Shown: positions 1 through 8,097 of the stretch, in pieces
Numbering within the stretch: position 1 is the stretch's first letter
Layout of the letters: the number at the start of each line of letters is the position of its first letter
Origin: Acidimicrobiia bacterium
Lineage (GTDB): Bacteria > Actinomycetota > Acidimicrobiia > Acidimicrobiales > AC-14
Assembly: GCA_023265045.1 (NCBI GenBank)
Contig: JAHFUQ010000010.1
Span: 1 to 42,767, forward strand
Length of the DNA: 42,767 nucleotides
Direction: 5' to 3'
Translations under genes and position numbers: made by a program
The notes under the pieces: generated by a model
What the model was told of the DNA's origin: nothing
Databases searched by the model: none
What the model saw: the letters and a program-made list of their open reading frames with translations, nothing else

Positions 1-105
1 TCAAGCTAACCACGGGCTCCGAGCGCCATAGGCGAGCGACGTCTGCCCGGTCCGACACGCACGATTCTCATCCGCCGAGGGCGGCCCCGTCACGGGCCAT
101 GACAG

Positions 106-172
106 CTAACCCCGCGCCGCTCAGGCCGCAGAGTCCGCGGCGCGGGGTTAGGTCGGCCCGAGAAGGGCCGAC
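106..172 (-). terminator. Two adjacent hairpins downstream of the wecA operon
   Basis: Two inverted repeats lie just beyond the wecA stop. The first pairs 106-120 with 137-151 (15 bp perfect, GC-rich, 16-nt loop). The second pairs 152-159 with 165-172 (GTCGGCCC/GGGCCGAC, 5-nt loop). Neither is followed by a T-tract on either strand, so intrinsic termination is not certain; they may be 3'-end stabilising or attenuating structures for the minus-strand operon. No gene is recognisable in the rest of 1-205. Confidence 0.4.
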
Positions 173-205
173 GTAGCCTCCGTGGCCTGAACGGTGTGAC
201 AGCCG

Positions 206-1462
206 TTACTGCGCGTTGCGGTCCTGGTCTTCCGCCTGGCTCGGGGGGCGCAGGGGCCGCACCGGTGTCGGTCGGGGCCGGGGGCGGGCGCTGGGCGTGC
301 GGGGCGGCGGCGGCATGGGCAGGGGCGTCGGCTTGGGCCAGACGGCCGCGTCAGCGCCCAGGTCGGCGCCCCGGGGTTGGCGCACGCCGGGGTGGAACAG
401 CGTGAAAAGCACGACCGCCAGCGCCGCCACCAGGAACGGGACCACGGCGTTGCCCGCGTTCGAGTAGGTGGGCACCAGCACGATGCCCGACAGGATCCCG
501 GTCCAGGCCCACAGGATCAGCACCGAGCGCCGCGGCCCGTGCCCCAATCGCATGAGGCGGTGGTGGAGGTGCTCCTTGTCCGCCTCGGACAGCGCCGCCC
601 GCTTGACCGCCCGCCGCACGATGGCGAAGGCGGTGTCGACGAAGGGCACCCCGAGGATGAAGAACGGGATCACGAGCGGTGCGAAGAAGAAGTAGGTCTG
701 GCCGCTGAACTGGTCGGCCGTGCGCCCCCCGACCGAAATGGTGGCGGCAGCCATCAGCAACCCGAGGAGCATGGCCCCGCCGTCGCCCATGAACACCTTG
801 GCGGGGTTGAAGTTGTGAGGCAGGAAGCCGATGCACAGGCCGCAGACGATGGCGACGGCCAGCGGCGCGATCGTGCCGGCGGCGAGCAGGCCCACGTCGA
901 GCAGCCGGTACGAGTAGAAGAAAAAGGCGGCGCCGGCGATGAACACCACGCCCGCGGCGAGCCCGTCCAGCCCGTCGATCAGGTTCACCGCGTTGGCGAT
1001 CCCGACGACCCAGAGCACCGTCAGCAGGAAGCTGAGGTCGGGCGACAGCACCACGAAGTCGGCGAACGGGATGCGGAAGTAGAACATCGTCACGCCCGCC
1101 AAGGCGAGCACGGAGCCGGCCAGCACCTGGCCGGCGACTTTGGCCGGCGCCGACACGTCGCGGAGGTCGTCCAACACCCCGACGGCCAGGATCACGATGG
1201 CGGCCAGGAACAGCCCCAGCGGCTCGGACGAGTTCTCGAACACGGGGCCGAGGGCTGGAAGCTGCGAAGCCACCACCATGGCGACGACGAACCCGACCAG
1301 CATGGCGACGCCGCCCAAGGTGGGCGTCGGCTTGAGGTGCACGCGGCGGGCCTCGGGTTTCACCACCGCGCCCCACCGGATCGCCAGCCGCCACACCGCG
1401 GGCGTGACGACCCAGGTCACGGCGGCGGCAACGCCGAAGACGATGGCGTAGGAGGCAAGCAT
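206..1462 (-). CDS. wecA: WecA/MraY-family undecaprenyl-phosphate sugar-1-phosphate transferase
   Basis: Predicted integral-membrane enzyme (418 aa) that transfers GlcNAc-1-phosphate (or a related HexNAc-1-P) from a UDP-sugar to a polyprenyl phosphate, the first step of lipid-linked glycan assembly. Family marks are visible in order: TPTLGG near residue 47, GVLDDLRD (metal-binding Asp pair) near 95, NAVNLIDGLDGLAAG near 160, NPAKVFMGDGG near 215, and the sugar-specificity motif EHLHHRL near 300. About ten hydrophobic segments are present. The last ~50 residues form a Pro/Arg-rich cytoplasmic-type tail, longer than usual. It starts 21 nt after glyA, and glyA-wecA adjacency is common in Actinobacteria. 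The exact sugar cannot be read from sequence. A second, divergent family member is at 36192-37196. Confidence 0.88.
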   Translation of the reverse strand: MLASYAIVFGVAAAVTWVVTPAVWRLAIRWGAVVKPEARRVHLKPTPTLGGVAMLVGFVVAMVVASQLPALGPVFENSSEPLGLFLAAIVILAVGVLDDLRDVSAPAKVAGQVLAGSVLALAGVTMFYFRIPFADFVVLSPDLSFLLTVLWVVGIANAVNLIDGLDGLAAGVVFIAGAAFFFYSYRLLDVGLLAAGTIAPLAVAIVCGLCIGFLPHNFNPAKVFMGDGGAMLLGLLMAAATISVGGRTADQFSGQTYFFFAPLVIPFFILGVPFVDTAFAIVRRAVKRAALSEADKEHLHHRLMRLGHGPRRSVLILWAWTGILSGIVLVPTYSNAGNAVVPFLVAALAVVLFTLFHPGVRQPRGADLGADAAVWPKPTPLPMPPPPRTPSARPRPRPTPVRPLRPPSQAEDQDRNAQ

Positions 1463-1483
1463 CCCGCCCCGCCCCGCCTTCGC

Positions 1484-2728
1484 CTACTCGGGGTACGGCG
1501 TGAACTTGGAGCAGAGGGTGGCGGCGGCTTCGCGCACCTCTGCCAGCGCCGCGTCGTCGCGACGGCGCAGGGCCTGCCCGATGAGCCCGGCGATCTCGAC
1601 CATCTCCGGCCCCGCCATCCCCGCGGTGGTGACGGCGGGCGTTCCGATGCGCAGGCCGCTCGTGACGAACGGCGAGCGCGGGTCGTTGGGGATGGTGTTC
1701 ATGTTGAGGGTGATCCCGGCCCGGTCGAGGACGTTCTGCGCCACCTTCCCCGTCAGATCGGCGTCAAAGGGGCGCAGGTCGATGAGCATCAGGTGGTTGT
1801 CGGTCCCGCCCGACACCAACCGGAAGCCTTCGGCCTCCAGCGCCGCCGCCAGCGCCTTGGCGTTGACGACGATCTGCGCCGCGTAGTCCTTGAACGACGG
1901 TTGCAGCGCCTCCCAGAACGCCACTGCCTTGGCCGCGATGACATGCATGAGCGGCCCGCCCTGCAGGCCGGGGAACACCGCCTTGTCGATGGCCGCGGCC
2001 CGGTCCTGCCCGCACACGATGGCGCCGGCGCGGGGCCCGCGGAGGGTCTTGTGCGTGGTGAAGGTCGTCACGTCGGCGAACGGGACCGGCGACGGGTGCG
2101 CGCCGCCCGCGATCAGCCCCGCGATGTGGGCGGCGTCGAACACGAACAGGGCGCCGATCTCGTCGCAGATCTCCCGGAACGGCTCGGGGTCGATCAGCCG
2201 CGGGTACGCCGTCGCCCCCGCGATCAGCATCTTCGGCCGCTCGGCCCGGGCGATGTCGCGGATCTGGTCGTAATCGAGGCGCTCGTCGTCCTCCCGCACC
2301 CCGTAGGACACGATCTTGAACAGCTTCCCGCTGGCGTTCACGGGCGAGCCGTGGGTCAAGTGGCCGCCCTGGTCGAGGCGCATCCCCATGATCGTGTCGC
2401 CCGGCTGGAGCAGGGCCAGGAACGTCGCCAGGTTGGCGTTGGCCCCGGCGTGGGGCTGGACGTTGGCGTGCTCGGCCCCGAACAGGTCCTTGCACCGCGC
2501 CCGGGCCAGCTCCTCGGCGTCGTCGACCACGTAGTTGCCGCCGTAATAGCGCTTGCCCGGATAGCCCTCCGAGTACTTGTTGGTCAGGACCGAGCCGGTC
2601 GCCTCCATCACCGCGCGGGACGTGAAGTTCTCCGAAGCGATGAGCTGGATGGTCGTGTTCTGGCGCTCCCGCTCCCGGTCGACGATGGCGAACAGCTGCT
2701 CGTCCCGAGGCGCCGGCGCGACGGTCAT
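1484..2728 (-). CDS. glyA: Serine hydroxymethyltransferase
   Basis: PLP-dependent cytosolic enzyme (414 aa) interconverting serine plus tetrahydrofolate with glycine plus 5,10-methylene-THF. The N-terminus carries LIASENFTS and [15 protein letters not shown], and the PLP lysine lies in [12 protein letters not shown], all diagnostic. Length is normal for the family. The ATG at 2726-2728 is chosen because it overlaps the rpiB stop as ATGA and gives the expected N-terminus; the open frame runs further upstream, but only as a shadow of rpiB. It is the third gene of the PTP-rpiB-glyA-wecA operon. Confidence 0.96.
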   Translation of the reverse strand: MTVAPAPRDEQLFAIVDRERERQNTTIQLIASENFTSRAVMEATGSVLTNKYSEGYPGKRYYGGNYVVDDAEELARARCKDLFGAEHANVQPHAGANANLATFLALLQPGDTIMGMRLDQGGHLTHGSPVNASGKLFKIVSYGVREDDERLDYDQIRDIARAERPKMLIAGATAYPRLIDPEPFREICDEIGALFVFDAAHIAGLIAGGAHPSPVPFADVTTFTTHKTLRGPRAGAIVCGQDRAAAIDKAVFPGLQGGPLMHVIAAKAVAFWEALQPSFKDYAAQIVVNAKALAAALEAEGFRLVSGGTDNHLMLIDLRPFDADLTGKVAQNVLDRAGITLNMNTIPNDPRSPFVTSGLRIGTPAVTTAGMAGPEMVEIAGLIGQALRRRDDAALAEVREAAATLCSKFTPYPE

Positions 2729-3168
2729 TGCTCCCCTTCCAGCGCCGTGATGCGGTCGATGCGCCGCTGGTGGCGGCCGCCCTCGAAGGTCGCGCCCAGG
2801 AAGGCGTCCAACGCGTCGGCCGCCGCCTGCGGGCCGGTCAACCGAGCCCCCACGCACACGACGTTGGCGTCGTTGTGCTGGCGGGCCATGCGGGCCGACG
2901 TGGCGTCGTGGACGACCGCGGCCCGAGCCCCGCGCACCTTGTTGGCGGCGATGCCGATGCCGATGCCGGTGCCACAGACGCACACCCCGTAGTCGGCCTC
3001 CCCGTCGACGACGGCGTGCGCCACCAGGGCGCCGTACTCGGGATAGTCCACCGAGTCCTCGGAGTGGGTGCCGAGGTCGTCGACGTCGTACCCCTCCTGG
3101 CGCAGGTGGTCGGCCAGCTCCTGCTTCAACCCGAACCCGGCGTGATCGGACCCGATCGCGATTCTCAT
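2725..3168 (-). CDS. rpiB: Ribose-5-phosphate isomerase B (RpiB/LacAB family)
   Basis: Small cytosolic isomerase (147 aa) converting ribose-5-P and ribulose-5-P in the pentose-phosphate pathway. [15 protein letters not shown] at the N-terminus is the phosphosugar-binding start, [17 protein letters not shown] carries the catalytic cysteine and anion hole, and GGRHQRRI near the C-terminus is typical of RpiB. Its ATG directly abuts the phosphatase stop (TAGATG), and its TGA overlaps the glyA ATG, so the operon is tightly coupled. Actinobacterial RpiB is usually specific for ribose-5-P; an allose-6-P side activity cannot be excluded. Confidence 0.94.
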   Translation of the reverse strand: MRIAIGSDHAGFGLKQELADHLRQEGYDVDDLGTHSEDSVDYPEYGALVAHAVVDGEADYGVCVCGTGIGIGIAANKVRGARAAVVHDATSARMARQHNDANVVCVGARLTGPQAAADALDAFLGATFEGGRHQRRIDRITALEGEQ

Positions 3169-3747
3169 CTACGAGGCCACCTCGACCGCCCGTTCGCCCT
3201 CTGCCGCACCCCAGGCCAGCCAGTACAGCCGGCGGGTCAGCTCGTCCAGCTCGTTCACCATCGTGACGTAGGCGCCGCGGGGCAGGCCGATCGGGTCCTT
3301 CACGTCGTCCTCGGTCGAAACTCCCATCAAGTCCTTCGAGGCGCGCCCGCCGTGCACGCGCGTGAGCCACTCTTCCAGCGGCTCGCCGGCTTCCCTGGCG
3401 CCGACGGATTCTGCCCTCCGCACCAGCTCTTTGAGCGTGAAGGTGCGGGGAAAGACGTCAGGCGCCTGGACCACCGCCTCCCGCACGTGCTCGCGCGCCA
3501 TCCCCACGATCATCGTCGCCGACCGCAGGAGCTCCGGTGTCATCGTCTGGCTCCGGTGGGCGGAAAGGTCCAGTCCGCGAGCCTCGAGGAGGTCCACGCT
3601 GTGCTCGCTGGCGGGGCTGCCGCCCTGCAGCAAGCCCGCCGATTGCACCCGCCCGATGACGCCGCCGCGCCGCAGGCGCTGGCGCAGCAGCGCTTCGGCG
3701 ACCGGCGAGCGGCAGATGTTGCCCGTACACAGCACCAGGATCTCGAT
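3169..3747 (-). CDS. Low-molecular-weight protein-tyrosine phosphatase
   Basis: Cytosolic phosphatase of the Wzb/PtpA/arsenate-reductase fold. The P-loop CTGNICRS (C-x5-R) is at the extreme N-terminus, and VKDPIG near the C-terminus supplies the general-acid Asp-Pro. The start is unusual. The first canonical codon in a sensible position is GTG at 3735 (188 aa), but that removes most of the first beta-strand. Four codons upstream, ATC at 3747 would give EILVLCTGN, the normal family N-terminus, and lies 7 nt after a TAAACT hexamer (3755-3760). I therefore give 3747 as the likely start with reserve. In this locus it is the probable counter-enzyme of the BY-kinase at 10613-12241. Confidence 0.85.
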   Translation of the reverse strand: MEILVLCTGNICRSPVAEALLRQRLRRGGVIGRVQSAGLLQGGSPASEHSVDLLEARGLDLSAHRSQTMTPELLRSATMIVGMAREHVREAVVQAPDVFPRTFTLKELVRRAESVGAREAGEPLEEWLTRVHGGRASKDLMGVSTEDDVKDPIGLPRGAYVTMVNELDELTRRLYWLAWGAAEGERAVEVAS

Positions 3748-3754
3748 GGGGCGG

Positions 3755-3760
3755 AGTTTA
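3755..3760 (-). promoter_or_regulatory. Candidate -10 (TAAACT) for the PTP-rpiB-glyA-wecA operon
   Basis: TAAACT on the minus strand, 7 nt before the proposed ATC start at 3747 and 19 nt before GTG 3735. The divergent gap 3748-3819 must hold promoters in both directions. On the plus strand AAACAT (3806-3811) ends 8 nt before the ATG at 3820 and is a weaker candidate. Confidence 0.45.
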
Positions 3761-3819
3761 GGCAGCCCCGCCGCCAGGCCATCGCCTGCCCGCCCGCCCG
3801 TGTGGAAACATGTCGCCCC

Positions 3820-5097
3820 ATGGACTGGGGGCGGGGTCCCGTGCGGGTGGTGGTCGTCGGGCAGGGCTACGTCGGCCTACCGCTGGCGATGCGGGCCGTG
3901 GAAGTGGGCCACGACGTGGTCGGGTTCGACGCTGACGCCCGCCGGGTCGACCGGCTGGCGGCCGGTCGGTCCTACGTCGAGGACGTCACCGACACCACGT
4001 TGGCGGAGGCCATCGGAAGCGGTCGCTACACGGTCTCGACCGACCCGGCGTGCCTGGCCGGCTTCGACGTGACCGTCATCACCGTCCCGACGCCGTTGCG
4101 TGAAGGCCTCCCCGACCTCTCCTACATCGAGCAGGCGGCGCAGTCGATCGGCCAGCGCCTGCGCAAGGGCGCCACCGTCGTGCTGGAGTCGACGACCTAC
4201 CCCGGCACCACCGAAGAGCTCGTCGCGCCCATCCTCGAGCGGGAGTCCGGCCTGCGGGCGGGGGCCGACTTCCACCTCGGCTACAGCCCCGAGCGCATCG
4301 ACCCGGGCAACCCGGCGTGGGGGCTCGTCAACACGCCCAAAGTCGTGTCCGGCATCGATCGGGCGTCCCTGGACGCGGTCCAGTCCTTCTACGACACCAT
4401 CGTCGACAAGACCTGGCCTGTCTCCGGGTGCAAGGAGGCGGAGCTGACCAAGCTCCTCGAGAACACGTTCCGGCACGTGAACGTGGCCCTCGTCAACGAG
4501 CTGGCCATGTTCGCGGCCGACCTCGGCATCGACGTGTGGGAGGCGATTGACGCCGCCTCGACCAAGCCGTTCGGGTTCATGCCCTTCACCCCCGGCCCGG
4601 GAGTGGGCGGCCACTGCCTTCCCATCGACCCGAGCTACCTGTCGTGGCGCGTGAAGCGTCTGCTGGGCCAGTCGTTCCGGTTCGTGGAGCTGGCCAACGA
4701 CATCAACGACCACATGCCTGACTACGTCGTGCAGCGGGTGCAGGTGGCGCTCAACCGCCGCAAGCTGGCCGTCAACGGGGCCCGCATCCTGCTGCTCGGG
4801 CTCGCCTACAAGCGCAACACGAGCGACGACCGCGAATCGCCCGCGGTCGTCGTGGCCGAGCGCCTGCTGACCCTGGGCGCCGAAGTACGGGCGTCGGACC
4901 CCCACGTCCTGAACGGCCACACCGACAAACGGGTCGTGCGGGTGGCGCTGACGGCCGAGGAGGTCGCCGCCGCCGACATCGTCGTCGTGCTCGCCGACCA
5001 CGACGAGTTCGACTTCGACTTCGTCACCCGGCACGCCCAGGGCGTGCTGGACACACGGCGCCGCCTCAAGCCGGCGCCGAACGTCGAGTACCTGTAA
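3820..5097 (+). CDS. UDP-N-acetyl-hexosamine 6-dehydrogenase (UDP-sugar dehydrogenase family)
   Basis: Cytosolic NAD-dependent enzyme (425 aa) that oxidises C6 of a UDP-sugar twice to a uronic acid. The Rossmann motif is VVVVGQGYVGLPLA near residue 9; then STTYPGTTEEL, YSPERIDPGN, the helix ELTKLLENTFRHVN, the catalytic cysteine in GPGVGGHCLPIDPSYL, and LLGLAYKRNTSDDRESPA. The GYVGLPLA, SPERIDPG and HCLPIDP wording fits the WecC/WbpA group (UDP-GlcNAc or UDP-ManNAc) better than UDP-glucose dehydrogenases. With wecB at 37304-38374, UDP-ManNAc to UDP-ManNAcA is plausible. ATG at 3820 gives 7 residues before the Rossmann strand; GTG at 3841 is an alternative. The frame is open far upstream but only opposite rpiB and the phosphatase. 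Confidence 0.9.
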   Translation: MDWGRGPVRVVVVGQGYVGLPLAMRAVEVGHDVVGFDADARRVDRLAAGRSYVEDVTDTTLAEAIGSGRYTVSTDPACLAGFDVTVITVPTPLREGLPDLSYIEQAAQSIGQRLRKGATVVLESTTYPGTTEELVAPILERESGLRAGADFHLGYSPERIDPGNPAWGLVNTPKVVSGIDRASLDAVQSFYDTIVDKTWPVSGCKEAELTKLLENTFRHVNVALVNELAMFAADLGIDVWEAIDAASTKPFGFMPFTPGPGVGGHCLPIDPSYLSWRVKRLLGQSFRFVELANDINDHMPDYVVQRVQVALNRRKLAVNGARILLLGLAYKRNTSDDRESPAVVVAERLLTLGAEVRASDPHVLNGHTDKRVVRVALTAEEVAAADIVVVLADHDEFDFDFVTRHAQGVLDTRRRLKPAPNVEYL

Positions 5098-5172
5098 CCC
5101 CCCTCAGCGACGTTTCCGCGTTATTGGGGCTCTGGGCCACCAAGTGCGCGAGGACCTCGGAAGACCGGCGCC

Positions 5173-5763
5173 CTACCGGTCGGTGCGGACCACCGCCGGC
5201 TGGGCGCCGCGCCGGACCGGCCCGACGGCCGCGACCCAGGCGATGAGGCCGACGATGAGGGCGGCGCCGAGGCCGACGAAGATCAGCGCCGCCGTGCCGG
5301 CCGACGACTCGTGGCGCACCAGCCCGACCGAGCGGCCCACCTCGGGCACGTTGGACGGGGCGCCGATGACGGGCGCGCCGCCCACCGAGGTCACCGTCAA
5401 CAGCGCCCGCACGGGCACCTGCGCGAGCTGGCCGTCCTTGCCGTACTGGACGGCGAAGATGACGTAGCTGCCGGGCTTGGTGTCAGCCGGGATCTTGACC
5501 TTGCCCACCAGGAACTCCGGGTCGCCGAAGCGCCCGTCGGCGGGCGTGAAGGTCCCCAGCACGGGCCCGTCGAGGGCGTTGAAGCGCACCACGATCGGCA
5601 GCTCACCGTTGTATGAGAACCCGGACAGGCTCACCTCCCCACCGGCCTTGACCTGGGTCGGGTTCAGGTTGAGCGTCGGCCCGGCGATGCAGGCCCACGC
5701 CGCCGCCGACACCGCCAGGGCCGCCACCGCGGCGGCGAGCGCTCCGAGAACGGCACGCTTCAT
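5173..5763 (-). CDS. Secreted, C-terminally membrane-anchored protein of unknown function
   Basis: 196-residue protein with an N-terminal signal peptide (MKRAVLGALAAAVAAL, Ala-rich, ending AAAWAC), a ~120-residue beta-rich ectodomain, one C-terminal membrane helix (AALIFVGLGAALIVGLIAWV) and a short basic tail. The ectodomain (LNLNPTQVKAGGEVSLSGFSYN ... ADTKPGSYVIFAVQYG) resembles Ig/IPT-type extracellular beta-sandwich modules, but I cannot name a family. A cysteine sits just after the signal region (AWACIAGP), though the preceding residues do not form a good lipobox. The start has a strong Shine-Dalgarno (GGAGGAG, 5769-5775 region). It lies 11 nt after the Asp-box protein gene and shares its anchor topology, so the two probably act together at the cell surface. 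Confidence 0.75.
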   Translation of the reverse strand: MKRAVLGALAAAVAALAVSAAAWACIAGPTLNLNPTQVKAGGEVSLSGFSYNGELPIVVRFNALDGPVLGTFTPADGRFGDPEFLVGKVKIPADTKPGSYVIFAVQYGKDGQLAQVPVRALLTVTSVGGAPVIGAPSNVPEVGRSVGLVRHESSAGTAALIFVGLGAALIVGLIAWVAAVGPVRRGAQPAVVRTDR

Positions 5764-5774
5764 GCTTCTCCTCC

Positions 5775-7481
5775 TCAGGATGCGGGGACCTTGTCGGGCG
5801 CCGCCGCCGGGCGCCGGGCCGGGCCGCCGCCGGCGCCACGGTCCCGGGCCACGAACGCAAACGCGAACAGCACGACGCCGACCACGAGCACGCCGAACAC
5901 GGCGGCCAGCACGTACTTCAGGACCGTCGACCCGCCGGTCGCCACCGCCTCGTACTGGACGGTCGAGACGTAGATGTCCTGGGTGTTGAGGACCTCGTCG
6001 CCGTTGCGCGTGTCGTCCCAGCCGAAGATGGCGTAGGCGTCGATCGACGCCATCCCGGGCGGGCCGGCGAGGTCGTAGTTGTTGGCGTAGACGCCGATCT
6101 TGCGGTCGATCAGGCGGTCGGTCACCCGGACGTTCTTCGACCAGGTGACGCCGGCGTCGTCCGACGAGGCGTAGTAGACGTCGTTGCCGGCGATCCCGGG
6201 GTCGTTGCGGGTGTCCCACCAGGCCACGTCCACCCGCCCGTTGGGCGCCACCTTGACGGTCGGATCGCCGTTGTAGGCCATCTTCGACGGGTCGTAGTCG
6301 CTCAGCGCCTTGGCGTCGCTCCACGTCTTCCCGCCGTCGATCGAGCGGTGGTAAACGACCTGGGTCAGGTTGCTGATCTTGGGCCGGTCGGACCCTTCGT
6401 GCACAAAGTGCAGGGAGCCGTCAGGGCCGCCCTTGGGGCTCCAGGCCAGGTGGAGGGCGTTGTACCCGTTGGTGTTGTTGGCGCTGAAGGGCGCGATCTG
6501 GGTCGTCGTCCACGTCTTGCCCTTGTCGGTCGACTTGGACAGGAAGTACCCGAACTGGGGCGACGGCGAGATGCTGGCCGTCGTCGACACCCAGGCCGCG
6601 TACAGCGTGCCCTTGTCGTCGTTGGTCACCGAGGGGTTCGAGCCGCCGAAGTTGGCCACCTGGTTGGGCTGCGCCTTCTTCGACCCCGCCGGGGCGGTGG
6701 TCGTCGTCGCGCCCGGCGCCGGCGCGACCGTCGTGGGTGCGCTCTTCAGCGCGTCGGCCCGGAGGCTGTCGCTGGCGAAGGCGATCGCGGCGAGGTTGAT
6801 CGCCGCCGAGAACGTCTTGGCGCCGTCGGTCGACACCGCCACCATCGCCAGGATGGGCGCCTCGTTGGGGTCGTCCGTCCCGACGGGGTTGAAGCGCCAA
6901 CCCACGGCGACCACGTCGGCGCCCCCGCGGTGGGAGTCGACGGTAAGCCCGGTGATGGGCCGGTCGTACTCCTTGGGGTTGGTCGCCACCCGGTTGTCCC
7001 GCACGAGGGTCGTCGCCCACGACTTGCCGAAATCGGTGGAGCGGCCGACGAACACGCTGCCGTTGGATTCGCCGTCCTGGGTGTCCCAGCCGGTGAAGGC
7101 GTAATACAGCGTGTGGTTGCGCCCGAACGCCAGCAACCCTTGGGTGACGTTGCTGTTCCCGGTCTGGAGGCAGAAGGGGTACGACGGCATCGAGGGCGAG
7201 GCGTCGAGCCGGGTCCATGTCACCCCGCCGTCGCTCGAACGCATCAAGCCGCAACGCTTGCCCTGCAGCTCGGGCAGCGTCGAGACGACGTTGAGGGGGT
7301 CCTCGGGATCGACGGCGATGTCGGGCGTGCCGTACTGGCGGGCCGGCGCGGTGTCGAACTTGGTGGCCTGGACGGCGCTCGACACCTTGATGGGCTCCGC
7401 GGCCATAGCCGGCGCTCCCGCGGCGACCAGCACCGCTACGGCGCCCACGAAGCCTCTCGTCCGACGGAAGACCCTGGTCAT
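5775..7481 (-). CDS. Membrane-anchored exoprotein with Asp-box (BNR/sialidase-type) repeats
   Basis: 568-residue predicted extracellular protein. Signal peptide MTRVFRRTRGFVGAVAVLVAAGAPAMAA; C-terminal membrane helix YVLAAVFGVLVVGVVLFAFAFV with an Arg/Pro/Ala tail. Six Asp-box motifs are visible: SSDGGVTWTRL, STDFGKSWATT, STDGAKTFSAA, STDKGKTWTTT, SIDGGKTWSDA and SSDDAGVTWSKN, the signature of a six-bladed sialidase-like propeller. A Thr/Pro/Ala-rich linker (about residue 270) interrupts it. Sialidase catalytic residues (FRIP Arg, Glu/Tyr pair) are not obvious, so glycan binding or another hydrolase activity is as likely as sialidase. ATG 7481 has a GGGAGGG Shine-Dalgarno; an upstream in-frame start would spoil the signal peptide. 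First gene of a two-gene operon. Confidence 0.85.
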   Translation of the reverse strand: MTRVFRRTRGFVGAVAVLVAAGAPAMAAEPIKVSSAVQATKFDTAPARQYGTPDIAVDPEDPLNVVSTLPELQGKRCGLMRSSDGGVTWTRLDASPSMPSYPFCLQTGNSNVTQGLLAFGRNHTLYYAFTGWDTQDGESNGSVFVGRSTDFGKSWATTLVRDNRVATNPKEYDRPITGLTVDSHRGGADVVAVGWRFNPVGTDDPNEAPILAMVAVSTDGAKTFSAAINLAAIAFASDSLRADALKSAPTTVAPAPGATTTTAPAGSKKAQPNQVANFGGSNPSVTNDDKGTLYAAWVSTTASISPSPQFGYFLSKSTDKGKTWTTTQIAPFSANNTNGYNALHLAWSPKGGPDGSLHFVHEGSDRPKISNLTQVVYHRSIDGGKTWSDAKALSDYDPSKMAYNGDPTVKVAPNGRVDVAWWDTRNDPGIAGNDVYYASSDDAGVTWSKNVRVTDRLIDRKIGVYANNYDLAGPPGMASIDAYAIFGWDDTRNGDEVLNTQDIYVSTVQYEAVATGGSTVLKYVLAAVFGVLVVGVVLFAFAFVARDRGAGGGPARRPAAAPDKVPAS

Positions 7482-7596
7482 GAACCCTCCCCCGCGGAGT
7501 CTCGGTCGCCAAAAGCCGAGAACCAGGTCATCCTGCACCCAGGCACGGACGGCTTCAATACGTGTGTAGATCAGCTAGCGCGCCGCCCGGGCCGCC

Positions 7597-7602
7597 TACG
7601 CT
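7597..7602 (+). promoter_or_regulatory. Candidate -10 (TACGCT), near-leaderless
   Basis: TACGCT ends 7 nt before the lipoprotein ATG at 7610, and no Shine-Dalgarno is present between. This fits a leaderless transcript. The rest of 7482-7596 is the divergent spacer to the Asp-box protein gene. Confidence 0.45.
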
Positions 7603-7609
7603 CGGGCCG

Positions 7610-8092
7610 ATGCGTGCCGCCCGGTTCACGGCGATCGTGCTGGTGGCGGTGGTCGCGCTGGCGGGCTGCAGTTCCGGCAAGAAGGCCGCCACCGGCTCGC
7701 CGTCGACCACGCCCACGAGCGCCAGCGCGCCCGCCCCGACCACAACCGCAAGCCGCCCCCCCAGCACCGACCCGTTCTGCGTCTTCGTGCGGACATACAA
7801 CGACCGCTTCGGCCGGATCAACCCCGCGGCCCTGAGCGACCCGCAGCAGTTCAAGGCCGCCATGCAGGACGCCAGCGCCGCCATCAAGGAAGCCGCCAAC
7901 ACCGCGCCGGCGTCCATCCGGGCGGACGTGGCGACCATGAGCCAAGCCGTTCAGAAGCTGCTGGACTCGTTCCAGCAGGTGAACTTCGACATGACGAGGA
8001 TCTCGGTGGCCGCCCTGACCCAGCTCCAGGCGCCCGAGTTCATCGCCGCCGGCCGGCGCCTCGACGACTACACGCGCCAGAACTGCGCGTAG
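7610..8092 (+). CDS. Small secreted lipoprotein, function unknown
   Basis: 160-residue protein starting MRAARFTAIVLVAVVALAGC, a lipoprotein signal with lipobox LAGC and lipidated Cys20. A Ser/Thr/Pro/Ala-rich spacer follows to about residue 58. The rest is a helical domain with two cysteines (DPFCVFVRTYNDRFG and the C-terminal RQNCA) that may form a disulfide. Comparable small lipoproteins are common in Actinobacteria without known function. An in-frame start 48 nt upstream would place a non-signal extension before the lipobox, so ATG 7610 is preferred. It converges on the DUF4012 gene with only 5 bp between stops. Confidence 0.75.
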   Translation: MRAARFTAIVLVAVVALAGCSSGKKAATGSPSTTPTSASAPAPTTTASRPPSTDPFCVFVRTYNDRFGRINPAALSDPQQFKAAMQDASAAIKEAANTAPASIRADVATMSQAVQKLLDSFQQVNFDMTRISVAALTQLQAPEFIAAGRRLDDYTRQNCA

Positions 8093-8097
8093 GCGGA

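Noticed and set aside
106-172. tRNA or other structured RNA gene
   Set aside because: The hairpins are simple stems; no cloverleaf, anticodon arm or T-loop consensus can be drawn.
377-2992. 871-codon plus-strand open frame
   Set aside because: It runs antisense to wecA and glyA, has composition typical of a shadow frame (His/Arg/Gly/Asp-rich, no domains), and both minus-strand genes are certain.
5775-7481. Confident sialidase annotation
   Set aside because: Six Asp boxes are present, but the catalytic Arg triad and Glu/Tyr residues could not be placed, so only the fold is claimed.
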